In this document: piece after piece, positions 17,174-26,960 of the stretch
Numbering within the stretch: position 1 is the stretch's first letter
How the letters are laid out: the number at the start of each line of letters is the position of its first letter
Assembly (NCBI RefSeq): GCF_905397275.1
Contig: NZ_CAJPUY010000025.1
Location: forward strand, 31,206 to 95,205
Origin: Cupriavidus yeoncheonensis
GTDB lineage: Bacteria > Pseudomonadota > Gammaproteobacteria > Burkholderiales > Burkholderiaceae
Direction: 5' to 3'
Length of the DNA stretch: 64,000 bases
Notes under the pieces: model-generated
What the model was told of the DNA's origin: nothing
Seen by the model: the letters and a program-made list of their open reading frames with translations, nothing else
Database searches by the model: none
Made by a program: the position numbers and the translations under genes

Positions 17174-19393
17174 ATGGTGACGTCTACCGATCTGGCCGGC
17201 CAGGTTGCCGGCGTCCCGGACGCCGACATGGTCGGGCGTGCGCTGGCGTACGTGCGGGAGCAGGCGGGCGACGCCTTGCTGCCGACCGGCGAGCCGGTGC
17301 TCTCGCATGCGGAAGGGATGCTGCGCATCCTCGACGGCTTGCGCGTGGACGACGCCGCGCGCGCCGCCTGCTGCCTGTTCCCGCTGGCCGAGTTCGCGCC
17401 AGCGGCGGAGGCGGACATCGAGGCGCGTTTCGGCGACGACGTCGGCAGGATGGTGAAGGGCGTGCGGCAGCTGCTGCGCATCGGCGCCATCGCAGGCGGC
17501 CACGACGTGCAGGAGGCATCGCGCAACGTGGCGCAGGCCCGGCACGAACAGGTGGAAGCGCTGCGCAAGATGCTGCTGGCATTCGCGCAGGACATCCGCG
17601 TGGTACTGGTGCGCCTGGCGTCGCGGCTGCAGTCGCTGCGCTGGCTTGCTCAGAACAAGCGCGAGCCGCTGCCCGGTCTTGCGCGGGAGACGCTCGACAT
17701 CTACGCGCCGCTCGCCAATCGGCTGGGCATCTGGCAGATGAAGTGGGAGCTTGAGGATCTGGCCTTCCGCTTCGAGCAGCCCGATACCTACAAGCGCATC
17801 GCCAAGCTGCTCGACGAAAAGCGCATCGAGCGCGAAGGCTATATCGCCAGCGCCATCGCGCGCCTGCAGTCGGAGCTGGCCCAGGCCGGCATCCGTGCCG
17901 AGGTGAGCGGGCGGCCCAAGCATATCTACAGCATCTGGAAGAAGATGCGCGGCAAGGAGCTGGACTTTGCCGACCTGTACGATGTGCGGGCCTTCCGCGT
18001 GATCGTGGACGACATCAAGGACTGCTATACGGTGCTCGGCATCGTGCATCATATCTGGCAGCCGATTCCGCGCGAGTTCGACGACTATATCTCGCGGCCG
18101 AAGTCCAATGGCTACAAGTCGCTGCACACGGTGGTGATCGGCGACGACGGCCGCGCGTTCGAGGTGCAGATCCGCACGCACGAAATGCACCACTTCGCCG
18201 AGTATGGCGTGGCGGCGCACTGGCGCTACAAGGAAGCGGGCAGCAAGGGCTACAGCGGACAGTTCGCGGCGAGCGACAGCTACGACGAGCGGATCGCGTG
18301 GCTGCGGCAACTGCTGGCCTGGAAGGACGACGCCGACCACAGCGTGGCCCATGACGAGTCGCCGTGGGAGCAGCTCAAGCATGCGGCGATCGATGACCAC
18401 ATCTATGTGCTGACACCGCAGGCGCGCGTCATCGCGCTGCCGCAGGGCGCGACGCCGCTGGATTTTGCCTATTACCTGCACAGCGATCTCGGCCACCGCT
18501 GCCGCGGCGCGCGTGTCGACGGCACCATGGTGCCGCTGAATACGCCGCTGAAGAACGGCCAGACCGTCGAGATCATTGCCGTGAAGCAGGGTGGGCCGTC
18601 GCGAGACTGGCTCAACCCGGAGCTGGGCTACCTGGCCAGCAGCCGCGCCCGGGCCAAGGTGCGCGCATGGTTCAACGCGCTGGACTCGCAGGAAACCATC
18701 GCGCAGGGGCGCGCGCTGATCGACAAGACCCTGCAGCGCGAAGGCAAGACCGCGGTCAAGCTCGAAGACCTGGCCACGCGGCTCGGCTTCAAGACGCCGG
18801 ACGATCTGTTCGCTGCAGTGGCGAAGGACGAGTTCAGCCTGCGGCATGTGGAGCAGGCGCTGCGGCACCCCGAGGGCGAGGTCCAGGTGCCCGTCAGCGA
18901 AGAGGACGCCGTCACCAAGAAAAGCCGTGCCACCAGCGTGGCGCGTGGCGCCAAGACCGGCGTGCTGGTGGTGGGCGTGGACTCGCTGATGACGCAGATG
19001 TCGCGCTGCTGCAAGCCGGCGCCGCCGGACGAGATCGTGGGGTTTGTTACCCGCGGGCGCGGGGTATCGATCCATCGGCGCAATTGCCACACCTTCCAGC
19101 AGCTTTCGGCCCGCGCGCCCGAGCGCGTGATCCAGACCGAATGGGGCAAGAAGAGCGATGCGGTGTATCCCGTCGACATCCATGTCGAGGCGGTCGACCG
19201 CCAGGGGCTGTTGCGCGATATCTCCGAAGTGCTCTCGCGCGAGAAGATCAACGTCACCGGCGTGAAGACGCTGTCGAGCAAGGGTGTGGCGCGCATGCAG
19301 TTCACGGCCGAGGTATCGGAGGCCACGCAACTGCAGCGCGCACTGTCGCTGATCGAAGATGTGCAGGGGGTATTGCAGGCGCGAAGAAAGTAA
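17174..19393 (+). CDS. relA: RelA-type (p)ppGpp synthetase
   Basis: 739 aa long RSH protein. The N-terminal HD hydrolase domain (about 40-150) is inactivated: FPLAE stands where active enzymes have HDxxED. The synthetase domain (about 240-350) carries RPKHIYSIWKKM and EFDDYIS, the ExDD form typical of RelA rather than SpoT. A TGS domain (about 408-468, DHIYVLTPQARVIALPQG) and a C-terminal ACT domain (about 660-735) follow. It makes pppGpp on starved ribosomes. The gene lies just upstream of tRNA-Val and the thrS block, as in related Burkholderiales. Confidence 0.95.
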   Translation: MVTSTDLAGQVAGVPDADMVGRALAYVREQAGDALLPTGEPVLSHAEGMLRILDGLRVDDAARAACCLFPLAEFAPAAEADIEARFGDDVGRMVKGVRQLLRIGAIAGGHDVQEASRNVAQARHEQVEALRKMLLAFAQDIRVVLVRLASRLQSLRWLAQNKREPLPGLARETLDIYAPLANRLGIWQMKWELEDLAFRFEQPDTYKRIAKLLDEKRIEREGYIASAIARLQSELAQAGIRAEVSGRPKHIYSIWKKMRGKELDFADLYDVRAFRVIVDDIKDCYTVLGIVHHIWQPIPREFDDYISRPKSNGYKSLHTVVIGDDGRAFEVQIRTHEMHHFAEYGVAAHWRYKEAGSKGYSGQFAASDSYDERIAWLRQLLAWKDDADHSVAHDESPWEQLKHAAIDDHIYVLTPQARVIALPQGATPLDFAYYLHSDLGHRCRGARVDGTMVPLNTPLKNGQTVEIIAVKQGGPSRDWLNPELGYLASSRARAKVRAWFNALDSQETIAQGRALIDKTLQREGKTAVKLEDLATRLGFKTPDDLFAAVAKDEFSLRHVEQALRHPEGEVQVPVSEEDAVTKKSRATSVARGAKTGVLVVGVDSLMTQMSRCCKPAPPDEIVGFVTRGRGVSIHRRNCHTFQQLSARAPERVIQTEWGKKSDAVYPVDIHVEAVDRQGLLRDISEVLSREKINVTGVKTLSSKGVARMQFTAEVSEATQLQRALSLIEDVQGVLQARRK

Positions 19394-19396
19394 GGC

Positions 19397-19402
19397 TATA
19401 AT
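19397..19402 (+). promoter_or_regulatory. -10 box of the tRNA-Val promoter
   Basis: A perfect TATAAT lies 13 bp before the tRNA 5-prime end, just after the relA stop codon. Confidence 0.6.
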
Positions 19403-19414
19403 TGCTGCTTCGCT

Positions 19415-19491
19415 AGGCTCGTAGCTCAGCTGGTTAGAGCACCACCTTGACATGGTGGGGGTCGTTGGTTCGAGTCCAATCGAGCCTACCA
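19415..19491 (+). tRNA. tRNA-Val (GAC)
   Basis: 77 nt with encoded CCA. Acceptor arms AGGCTCG and CGAGCCT pair perfectly. The anticodon stem ACCTT.../...GGT encloses a loop with GAC, and the T-arm has GGTTCGAGTCC. Confidence 0.95.
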
Positions 19492-19503
19492 ACGAATTGC
19501 AGT

Positions 19504-19555
19504 AAAGCAGTACAACAAAGCAGTACAACAAAGCTGTACAACAAAGCTGTACAAC
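19504..19555. repeat. Four tandem copies of a 13-bp unit after tRNA-Val
   Basis: The unit AAAGCWGTACAAC is repeated exactly four times with no spacing (two copies with A and two with T at the W position). Each copy contains the palindrome GTAC. The function is unknown; replication slippage is the simplest origin. Confidence 0.85.
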
Positions 19556-19696
19556 AACACAGTGCGGCAAGTCCGATTCAATCTCGCAAGGAACGGAAGG
19601 GCATCATGTTCATGACACCGCGAACTACTACCGCTGGTATGCGACAGTAGTCGAGGTGCGCCTCCGTCCCGGTTGAATCCGGATTTGACAAAGAGA

Positions 19697-19722
19697 AACG
19701 CGGCCTTGGCCGCGTTTTTTTT
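19697..19722 (+). terminator. Intrinsic terminator in the tRNA-Val to thrS gap
   Basis: AACGCGGCC / TT / GGCCGCGTT followed by T8. It lies in the 397-bp gap 19492-19888, which otherwise holds the 13-bp tandem repeat and the thrS leader; I see no gene there. Confidence 0.85.
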
Positions 19723-19888
19723 CGTCTGTCGCCTGCCAGCTGCCTGATAAGCTTGCCGCCTGCTGAGTGCAAGCACCAAGAACGTTGCCGGCACGCCGCC
19801 TTTTTCGGGGTGGGCCGGTGCTACAAGAGATGCAGTTTGATCCGCCCGCCGAGCGTCAGGCGCCGGGGTGGAATCCTGGAGAGTCGAA

Positions 19889-21796
19889 ATGATCGCAATC
19901 ACGCTGCCGGATGGGTCCCGTCGCGAGTTTCCCGGCCCGGTGACGGTTGCCGAAGTGGCGCAGAGCATCGGTACGGGCCTGGCCAAGGCCGCGCTGGCTG
20001 GCAAGGTGGATGGCAACCTGGTCGACACGAGCTACTCGATCGATCGCGATGTGGCGCTTGCCATCATCACGGACAAGGACGCTGACGGCGTTGACGTCAT
20101 CCGCCACTCCACGGCCCACTTGCTGGCTTATGCGGTCAAGGAACTCTACCCCGAAGCGCAGGTGACGATCGGGCCGGTGATCGAGAACGGCTTCTACTAC
20201 GACTTCGCCTACAAGCGCCCCTTTACGCCGGAAGACCTTGCCGCCATCGAAAAGAAGATGACGGAACTGTCGCGCAAGGACGAGAAGGTCACGCGCGAGG
20301 TATGGAACCGTGACGAGGCGGTGGCGCTGTTCGAGTCGATGGGCGAGAAGTACAAGGCCGAGATCATCGCCTCGATTCCGGCTGACCAGGAGATAGGGCT
20401 GTACCGCGAAGGCAAGTTCGTCGATCTGTGCCGCGGCCCGCACGTGCCGTCCACGGGCAAGCTGAAGGTCTTCAGGCTGATGAAGGTGGCTGGCGCCTAC
20501 TGGCGCGGCGATGCCAACAACGAGATGCTCCAGCGCATCTACGGCACGGCCTGGGCCAGGAAGGAAGACCAGGAAGCCTATCTGCATATGCTCGAAGAGG
20601 CCGAGAAGCGCGACCACCGCAAGCTCGGCAAGTCGCTCGACCTTTTCCACCTGCAGGAAGAGGCGCCCGGCATGGTGTTCTGGCACCCGAAGGGCTGGCA
20701 GGTGTGGCAGGCGGTCGAGCAGTACATGCGCGGCCGCCTGACGGAGGCCGGCTACGACGAAGTGCGTACGCCGCAGGTGATGGATCGTTCGCTGTGGGAG
20801 AAGTCCGGCCACTGGCAGAACTACAAGGAGAACATGTTCGTCACGGAATCGGAGAAGCGCGACTACGCGATCAAGCCGATGAACTGCCCGGGCCATGTGC
20901 AGATCTTCAATCACGGCCTGCGCTCCTACCGTGACCTGCCGCTGCGCCTGGCTGAATTCGGTGCCTGCCATCGCAACGAGCCGTCCGGCGCGCTGCATGG
21001 GCTGATGCGCGTGCGCGGTTTTGTGCAGGATGATGCGCATATCTTCTGTACGGAAGAACAGATCGTGGCCGAGGCGAAAGCGTTCAACGAACTGGCGTTT
21101 TCCGTGTACGACGACTTCGGCTTCAAGGACGTGGCGGTCAAGCTGTCCTTGCGCCCGGACCAGCGTGCCGGCTCGGATGAGGTCTGGGACCACGCCGAGG
21201 ACGGCCTGCGCCTGGCGCTGCGCGCCTGTGGCGTGGAGTGGGAAGAACTGCCGGGCGAGGGTGCCTTCTATGGCCCGAAGGTCGAGTACCACATCAAGGA
21301 TGCTATCGGCCGCTCGTGGCAGTGCGGCACGCTGCAGCTGGATCTGGTGCTGCCGGAGCGCCTGGATGCCGAGTACGTCTCGGAGGACAACTCGCGCAAA
21401 CGTCCCGTGATGCTGCACCGGGCGATCCTGGGTTCATTCGAGCGCTTCCTGGGCATCCTGCTCGAAAATCATGCGGGTGCGCTGCCCGCCTGGTTGGCGC
21501 CGGAGCAAGTGGTTGTCATGAATATCGCGGATTCGCAGGCCGAATATGCCGAAAACGTCGTGCAATCGCTGCTAAAACAAGGGTTTAGGGCAAAGGCCGA
21601 TTTGCGTAACGAGAAAATTACGTATAAAATCCGCGAGCATTCGCTTCAGAAGATCCCCTACCTGCTGGTGGTGGGCGACAAGGAGCGGGATGCCAATCAA
21701 GTGGCCGTGCGTGCCCGAGGCAACGTGGATCTGGGTGTCATGCCCGTCTCCGCGTTTGTGGAGCGTCTGCAACAGGACGTTGCCAGCAAAGCCTGA
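19889..21796 (+). CDS. thrS: Threonyl-tRNA synthetase
   Basis: 635 aa class II synthetase. Domains run in order: TGS (1-62, MIAITLPDGSRREF), editing domain with RHSTAHLLAYAV (HxxxH, about 73-84) and RGPHVPSTG, the catalytic core with MNCPGHVQIF (about 331-340) and RNEPSGALHGLMRVRGF (motif 2), motif 3 HRAILGSFERFLG, then the C-terminal anticodon-binding domain. The ATG at 19889 gives the standard TGS start. It opens the thrS-infC-rpmI-rplT-pheST-ihfA block. Confidence 0.97.
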   Translation: MIAITLPDGSRREFPGPVTVAEVAQSIGTGLAKAALAGKVDGNLVDTSYSIDRDVALAIITDKDADGVDVIRHSTAHLLAYAVKELYPEAQVTIGPVIENGFYYDFAYKRPFTPEDLAAIEKKMTELSRKDEKVTREVWNRDEAVALFESMGEKYKAEIIASIPADQEIGLYREGKFVDLCRGPHVPSTGKLKVFRLMKVAGAYWRGDANNEMLQRIYGTAWARKEDQEAYLHMLEEAEKRDHRKLGKSLDLFHLQEEAPGMVFWHPKGWQVWQAVEQYMRGRLTEAGYDEVRTPQVMDRSLWEKSGHWQNYKENMFVTESEKRDYAIKPMNCPGHVQIFNHGLRSYRDLPLRLAEFGACHRNEPSGALHGLMRVRGFVQDDAHIFCTEEQIVAEAKAFNELAFSVYDDFGFKDVAVKLSLRPDQRAGSDEVWDHAEDGLRLALRACGVEWEELPGEGAFYGPKVEYHIKDAIGRSWQCGTLQLDLVLPERLDAEYVSEDNSRKRPVMLHRAILGSFERFLGILLENHAGALPAWLAPEQVVVMNIADSQAEYAENVVQSLLKQGFRAKADLRNEKITYKIREHSLQKIPYLLVVGDKERDANQVAVRARGNVDLGVMPVSAFVERLQQDVASKA

Positions 21797-21844
21797 TGGG
21801 TCGGAAGCACGGCTTGTTTTTTTGTCTTCTTGAGGTAACGGAAC

Positions 21845-22366
21845 ATCGCTACAGACAAAGGTCACCGCATCAACCGGGAGATCAGTGCGCCAGAATTGCG
21901 CCTGGTAGGGGTTGATAACGAGCAGCTTGGCATCGTCAAGTTCATGGACGCGCTTCGCCTGGCTGAGGAGAAGGACTTGGACTTGGTCGAGATCGCCCCG
22001 AACGCGATTCCGCCCGTCGCCCGGATCATGGATTACGGGAAGTTCAAGTACGAGGAAGCCAAGCGCGCGCACGAGGCGAAGCTGAAGCAGAAGATCATCC
22101 AGGTCAAAGAAGTGAAGTTCCGCCCTGGCACGGATGACGGCGACTACAACGTCAAGTTGCGCAACCTGAAGCGCTTCCTGGAAGACGGCGACAAGACCAA
22201 GATCACGCTGCGCTTCCGCGGCCGTGAGATGGCGCACCAGGAAATCGGCGCGCGCGTGCTCGAACGCCTGAAGGCGGACCTGGAAGAAATCGGCCAGGTC
22301 GAGCAGATGCCGAAAATGGAAGGGCGCCAGATGGTGATGGTGCTCGCCCCCAAGAAGAAGAAGTAA
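21845..22366 (+). CDS. infC: Translation initiation factor IF-3
   Basis: 173 aa. It binds the 30S subunit and rejects non-initiator tRNA and poor start codons. Read from ATC at 21845, the product starts xATDKGHRINREISAPELRL, the normal IF-3 N-terminus; the first ATG or GTG in frame is far too late and would remove this conserved block. An ATC start 9-10 bases after GAGGT mirrors the non-canonical AUU start of E. coli infC, used for autoregulation. The C-domain shows VKFRPGTDDGDYNVKLRN and KITLRFRGREMAH. Confidence 0.93.
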   Translation: MATDKGHRINREISAPELRLVGVDNEQLGIVKFMDALRLAEEKDLDLVEIAPNAIPPVARIMDYGKFKYEEAKRAHEAKLKQKIIQVKEVKFRPGTDDGDYNVKLRNLKRFLEDGDKTKITLRFRGREMAHQEIGARVLERLKADLEEIGQVEQMPKMEGRQMVMVLAPKKKK

Positions 22367-22533
22367 TTTTTGCGCGATGCGGCGGCCGGGATGCCAAGGC
22401 ATGCCGGCGTTGTGTCGCGTGGAAGTGGCACGGAACCCTTTCAGGGAGCTGTGCAAAAACAAGTGGATGCGGGTCTTGCAAGCGTCGGCGACAGCCGTCC
22501 ACCTGCATGCATGTCATAGAGCTGGAGTTTTTC

Positions 22534-22731
22534 ATGCCGAAGATGAAGACGAAGAAAAGCGCCTCCAAGCGCTTTACTGCCCGTCCGAACGGTTCGTTCA
22601 AGCGTGGCCAGGCCTTCAAGCGTCACATCCTGACCAAGAAGACCACCAAGAACAAGCGTCAACTGCGCGGTACCCAGGACGTCCATGAGACGAACCTGAA
22701 GTCGGTGCGCGCAATGATGCCGTACGCATAA
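22534..22731 (+). CDS. rpmI: 50S ribosomal protein L35
   Basis: 65 aa, strongly basic. MPKMKTKKSASKRFTARPNG and FKRHILTKKTTKNKRQLRG are diagnostic. GGAG lies upstream of the ATG at 22534. It is placed between infC and rplT as in nearly all bacteria. Confidence 0.96.
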   Translation: MPKMKTKKSASKRFTARPNGSFKRGQAFKRHILTKKTTKNKRQLRGTQDVHETNLKSVRAMMPYA

Positions 22732-22759
22732 CCTCTAACGACAGCGAAAGGAGTATTCA

Positions 22760-23116
22760 ATGCCTCGAGTTAAGCGTGGGGTTACTGCACGGGCCCGCCA
22801 CAAGAAAGTCATCGACGCTGCCAAGGGTTACCGCGGCCGTCGCAATAATGTCTACCGTATCGCCAAGCAGGCGGTCATGCGTGCTGGCCAGTACGCGTAC
22901 CGCGATCGCCGCAACAAGAAGCGCGTGTTCCGCGCTCTCTGGATTGCGCGTATCAATGCCGCGACGCGTGAGCATGGCATGACCTACAGCGTGTTCATGA
23001 ACGGTCTGAAGAAGGCCTCGATTGAACTGGACCGCAAGGTGCTGTCGGACATGGCTATTCACGACAAGCCTGCCTTTGCCGCCATCGTCAACCAGGTGAA
23101 AGCCACCGTTGCCTGA
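22760..23116 (+). CDS. rplT: 50S ribosomal protein L20
   Basis: 118 aa. [19 protein letters not shown] and [17 protein letters not shown] form the basic N-terminal rRNA-binding extension; [19 protein letters not shown] is the globular signature. L20 often represses its own operon translationally. AAAGGAG lies seven bases before the ATG. Confidence 0.97.
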
Positions 23117-23173
23117 TGCCGGCTGCGGCAACCCGTAGGGGTTGCCGGGCAAGCACCGACCGCAAGGTCTGCT

Positions 23174-23202
23174 GAAACGGGGCTCTCACGGGGCCCCGTT
23201 TT
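23174..23202 (+). terminator. Intrinsic terminator or attenuator between rplT and pheS
   Basis: GAAACGGGGC / TCTCACG / GCCCCGTTTTC makes a 10-bp stem followed by a T-rich run. It could terminate the infC-rplT unit or attenuate pheST. Confidence 0.65.
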
Positions 23203-23334
23203 CATTTTCGAATGCCGCTTCGGCGACTGTCCTGGCGCCGCGCGCAGGCAGTGCCGAAACGCCATTCGAAACGAACCCCAACCTGCGCCGCGACAGATGT
23301 CGTGTCATGGCGCCAAGCTATTTCCACGACCGCC

Positions 23335-24366
23335 ATGTCCCAGGATCTGGATCAAATCGTCGCCGACGCCCAGGCCGCTTTCGCCGCCGCTAACGACAAC
23401 GCCACGCTCGAAAACGAGAAAGCCAGGTTCCTCGGCAAGACCGGTGCGCTGACCGAACTGCTCAAGGGCCTGGGCAAGCTCGACCCGGAAACGCGCAAGA
23501 GCGAAGGCGCACGCATCAATCAGGTGAAGCAGCAGGTCGAAGCTGCGCTGACGGCGCGCCGCCAGGCACTGGCCGACGCGCTGATGAACGCGCGCCTGTC
23601 CGCCGAAGCCATCGATGTGACCCTGCCGGGCCGTGCCGTCAGCCGCGGCAGCCTGCACCCGGTCATGCGCACGTGGGAACGCGTGGAACAGATCTTCGGC
23701 TCGATCGGCTTCGACGTGGCCGACGGCCCCGAGATCGAAACCGACTGGATGAACTTCACCGCGCTGAACAACCCGGACAACCATCCCGCGCGTTCGATGC
23801 AGGACACGTTCTATATCGACGGCCGCGACAGCGACGACAAGCTCCTGCTGCTGCGTACGCACACCAGCCCGATGCAGGTGCGCTACGCCAAGATGCATGT
23901 CGAGAAGTACGCCGGCAAGCCGATGCCGCCGATCAAGGTGATCTGCCCGGGCCGCACCTACCGCGTTGACAGCGACGCCACGCACTCTCCGATGTTCAAC
24001 CAGGTCGAAGGCCTGTGGATCGGCGAGGACGTGAGCTTCGCGGATCTGAAGGGCGTTTACACCGACTTCCTGCGCAAGTTCTTCGAGCGCGACGATATCC
24101 AGGTGCGTTTCCGCCCGTCGTACTTCCCGTTCACCGAACCGTCGGCCGAGATCGACATGGCATTCGGCAACGGCAAGTGGCTGGAGATCTCCGGCTCCGG
24201 CCAGGTGCACCCGAACGTGCTGCGCAATATGGGCCTGGATCCGGAGCGCTATATCGGCTTCGCCTTTGGCTCGGGACTGGAGCGCCTGACGATGCTGCGC
24301 TATGGCATCAACGACCTGCGGCTGTTCTTCGAAGGCGACGTGCGTTTCCTGCGCCAGTTCGCCTGA
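23335..24366 (+). CDS. pheS: Phenylalanyl-tRNA synthetase alpha subunit
   Basis: 343 aa. An N-terminal coiled-coil arm (1-90) precedes the class II core. HPVMRTWERVEQIFGSIGF is motif-1-like, MQDTFYID and LLRTHTSPMQVR (about 175-187) bind substrates, and GFAFGSGLERLTMLRYGI is motif 3. The ATG at 23335 gives MSQDLDQIV; upstream in-frame sequence is not conserved in type. It forms an alpha2-beta2 enzyme with pheT, 66 bp downstream. Confidence 0.97.
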   Translation: MSQDLDQIVADAQAAFAAANDNATLENEKARFLGKTGALTELLKGLGKLDPETRKSEGARINQVKQQVEAALTARRQALADALMNARLSAEAIDVTLPGRAVSRGSLHPVMRTWERVEQIFGSIGFDVADGPEIETDWMNFTALNNPDNHPARSMQDTFYIDGRDSDDKLLLLRTHTSPMQVRYAKMHVEKYAGKPMPPIKVICPGRTYRVDSDATHSPMFNQVEGLWIGEDVSFADLKGVYTDFLRKFFERDDIQVRFRPSYFPFTEPSAEIDMAFGNGKWLEISGSGQVHPNVLRNMGLDPERYIGFAFGSGLERLTMLRYGINDLRLFFEGDVRFLRQFA

Positions 24367-24432
24367 CGCGGCGCGGCCGCGCCCAGCCCATCGTCCCAGA
24401 CATCACAGAATACTTACCGGATCAGAAGCGCC

Positions 24433-26880
24433 ATGCAATTCTCGGAATCCTGGCTTCGCACCTTCGCCAACCCTGAAAAGATCTCCACCGACGCGCTGTC
24501 GCACAGCCTGACCATGGCCGGGCTCGAAGTGGAAGAGGTCGGCCCGGTCGCGCCGCCGTTCAACAAGGTGGTGGTCGCGCACGTGCTGTCGACCGAGCGC
24601 CATCCCAACGCCGACCGCCTCAATGTGTGTCAGGTCGATGTCGGCACCGGCGAGACACTGCAGATCGTCTGCGGCGCGCCCAACGTCAAGCCCGGCATCA
24701 AGGTGCCGTGCGCGATGGTCGGCGCCGTCCTGCCGCCGGCGGAGCCCGACGGCAAGCCGTTCGAAATCAAGGTCGGCAAGCTGCGCGGCGTAGAGAGCTA
24801 CGGCATGCTGTGCTCGGCCCGCGAACTGAAGCTGTCGGAAGAGCACGGCGGCCTGCTGGTGCTGCAGGATGACGCACCGGTCGGCCAGAACATCCGCGAA
24901 TACCTGGACCTGGACGACCAGGTCTTCGTCATCAAGCTGACACCGAACAAGGCGGACTGCCTGTCGATCCACGGCGTGGCGCGCGAAGTCGCGGCGCTGA
25001 CGGGCGCAGCGCTGACGCTGCCGGACATGAAGCCGGTGGCGGTGACCATCGACGAGAAGCTGCCGGTGAAGGTGTCGGCCCCCGATCTGTGCGGCCGCTT
25101 CTCCGGCCGCGTGATCCGCGGCGTGAATGCCCACGCCGCTACGCCGGCATGGATGGTGCAACGCCTGGAGCGTTCGGGCCAGCGCAGCATCTCGGCACTG
25201 GTGGATATCTCCAACTTCGTCATGCTCGAACTGGGCCGCCCGTCGCACGTGTTCGACCTGGACAAGATCCACGGCGGACTCGATGTGCGCTGGGGCCGCA
25301 AGGGCGAGCAGATCAAGCTGCTGAACGGCAACACCATCGAGGTTGACGAGCAGGTTGGCGTGATCGCGGACGACAAGGAGATCGAGAGCCTGGCCGGCAT
25401 CATGGGCGGCGACAGCACCGCCGTGACGCTGGACACAACCAATATCTACCTCGAAGCCGCATTCTGGTGGCCGTCGGCCATCCAGGGCCGTGCACGCCGC
25501 TACAACTTCTCGACCGATGCGGCGCACCGCTTCGAGCGCGGCGTGGACTATGCCACGACGGTCGAGCATATCGAACGCATCACCGCGCTGATCCTCGAGA
25601 TCTGTGGCGGCCAGGCTGGCCCGGTCGATGACCACGTCGTCAACCTGCCGCAGCGCAAGCCCGTGAGCCTGCGCCTGGCGCGCGCGGAGCGTGTGCTTGG
25701 CATCGAACTGTCGTCGGCTGTGGTGGCGGACGTGTTCCAGCGCCTGCAACTGCCGTTCACGCGTACGCAAGGCGCCGAGGGCGAGGTGTTCGAGGTGACA
25801 CCGCCGAGCTACCGCTTCGACATCGAGATCGAAGAAGACCTGATCGAGGAAGTCGCGCGTATCTACGGCTTCGAACGCATTCCCGCGCGCCCGCCCATCG
25901 CGGAAAGCGAGATGCGTCCGACCAACGAAGGCCGCCGCTCCACGCACCTCGTGCGCCACGCGCTCGCGGCGCGCGATTACCAGGAAGTCATCAACTTCGC
26001 CTTCGTCGAAGAGAAGTGGGAGCGCGACTTCGCTGCCAATGGCAATCCGATCCGACTGCTGAACCCCATTGCCAGCCAGCTTGCGGTGATGCGTTCCTCG
26101 CTGATCGGCGGTCTGCTCGACAAGGTGCGCTACAACCTGAACCGCAAGGCTGCGCGCGTGCGCCTGTTCGAAGTCGGTCGCGTCTTCCATCGCGATGCCG
26201 ATGTGAAAGACGGCGGCCTGACGGTGGCTGGCTATCATCAGCCGACGATGGCTGCCGGCATCGCCTACGGCCCGGCATTTGACGAGCAGTGGGGCATTGC
26301 CACGCGCAATGTCGATTTCTTCGACGTCAAGGGCGACGTGGAAGCGTTGTTCCACCCACGTGTGGCGCGCTTCGAGCCGGTCGCGCATCCGGCCCTGCAT
26401 CCCGGCCGCGCAGCGCACGTGCTGGTCGATGGCAAACTGGTCGGCGTGGTGGGCGAACTGCATCCGCGCTGGCTGCAGGAGTATGAACTGACGCAGGCTC
26501 CGGTGGTGTTCGAGCTTCAGCTTGATGCGCTGCGTGAAACGGGTCTGCCGGCCTACACCGAGATCTCGAAATTCCCGGCCGCCGTGCGCGACCTGGCCGT
26601 GGTGGTCAAGCAGTCGGTGCGCGTTCAGGACATGCTCGACGCCATGCGCGCCGCGCTCGACAAGCAGGGCTATGGCCGCTTCTGCCAGAGCCTGGTGCTG
26701 TTCGACGAGTTCCGTCCGAAGGCTGCGTCGGCCTCCATTGGCGACGACGAGAAAAGCCTTGCGTTCCGGGTGACCTTGCAAGATACTGGGTCGACCCTGC
26801 AGGACGAGACCGTCGACAGCGCGGTGCGCTGCATGGTCGATGCATTGGGCGAAGCCTTCCAGGCCCGCCTGCGCGGCTGA
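24433..26880 (+). CDS. pheT: Phenylalanyl-tRNA synthetase beta subunit
   Basis: 815 aa, full length. Domains in order: EMAP/OB-fold tRNA-binding domain (about 40-150, with VGTGETLQIVCGAPNVK), B3/B4 editing domain (about 215-390), B5 domain (about 400-475), a catalytically inactive class II-like core (480-700), and the C-terminal ferredoxin-fold anticodon-binding domain (about 720-815, YTEISKFPAAVRDLAVVV). Confidence 0.97.
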   Translation: MQFSESWLRTFANPEKISTDALSHSLTMAGLEVEEVGPVAPPFNKVVVAHVLSTERHPNADRLNVCQVDVGTGETLQIVCGAPNVKPGIKVPCAMVGAVLPPAEPDGKPFEIKVGKLRGVESYGMLCSARELKLSEEHGGLLVLQDDAPVGQNIREYLDLDDQVFVIKLTPNKADCLSIHGVAREVAALTGAALTLPDMKPVAVTIDEKLPVKVSAPDLCGRFSGRVIRGVNAHAATPAWMVQRLERSGQRSISALVDISNFVMLELGRPSHVFDLDKIHGGLDVRWGRKGEQIKLLNGNTIEVDEQVGVIADDKEIESLAGIMGGDSTAVTLDTTNIYLEAAFWWPSAIQGRARRYNFSTDAAHRFERGVDYATTVEHIERITALILEICGGQAGPVDDHVVNLPQRKPVSLRLARAERVLGIELSSAVVADVFQRLQLPFTRTQGAEGEVFEVTPPSYRFDIEIEEDLIEEVARIYGFERIPARPPIAESEMRPTNEGRRSTHLVRHALAARDYQEVINFAFVEEKWERDFAANGNPIRLLNPIASQLAVMRSSLIGGLLDKVRYNLNRKAARVRLFEVGRVFHRDADVKDGGLTVAGYHQPTMAAGIAYGPAFDEQWGIATRNVDFFDVKGDVEALFHPRVARFEPVAHPALHPGRAAHVLVDGKLVGVVGELHPRWLQEYELTQAPVVFELQLDALRETGLPAYTEISKFPAAVRDLAVVVKQSVRVQDMLDAMRAALDKQGYGRFCQSLVLFDEFRPKAASASIGDDEKSLAFRVTLQDTGSTLQDETVDSAVRCMVDALGEAFQARLRG

Positions 26881-26960
26881 CCACCAGCACGCACACAAGA
26901 CAGGGCGCCCGGGCAGTGCACCCGGGCGGATCGCCAGACAGATTTCCTTGAGCGATCGAC

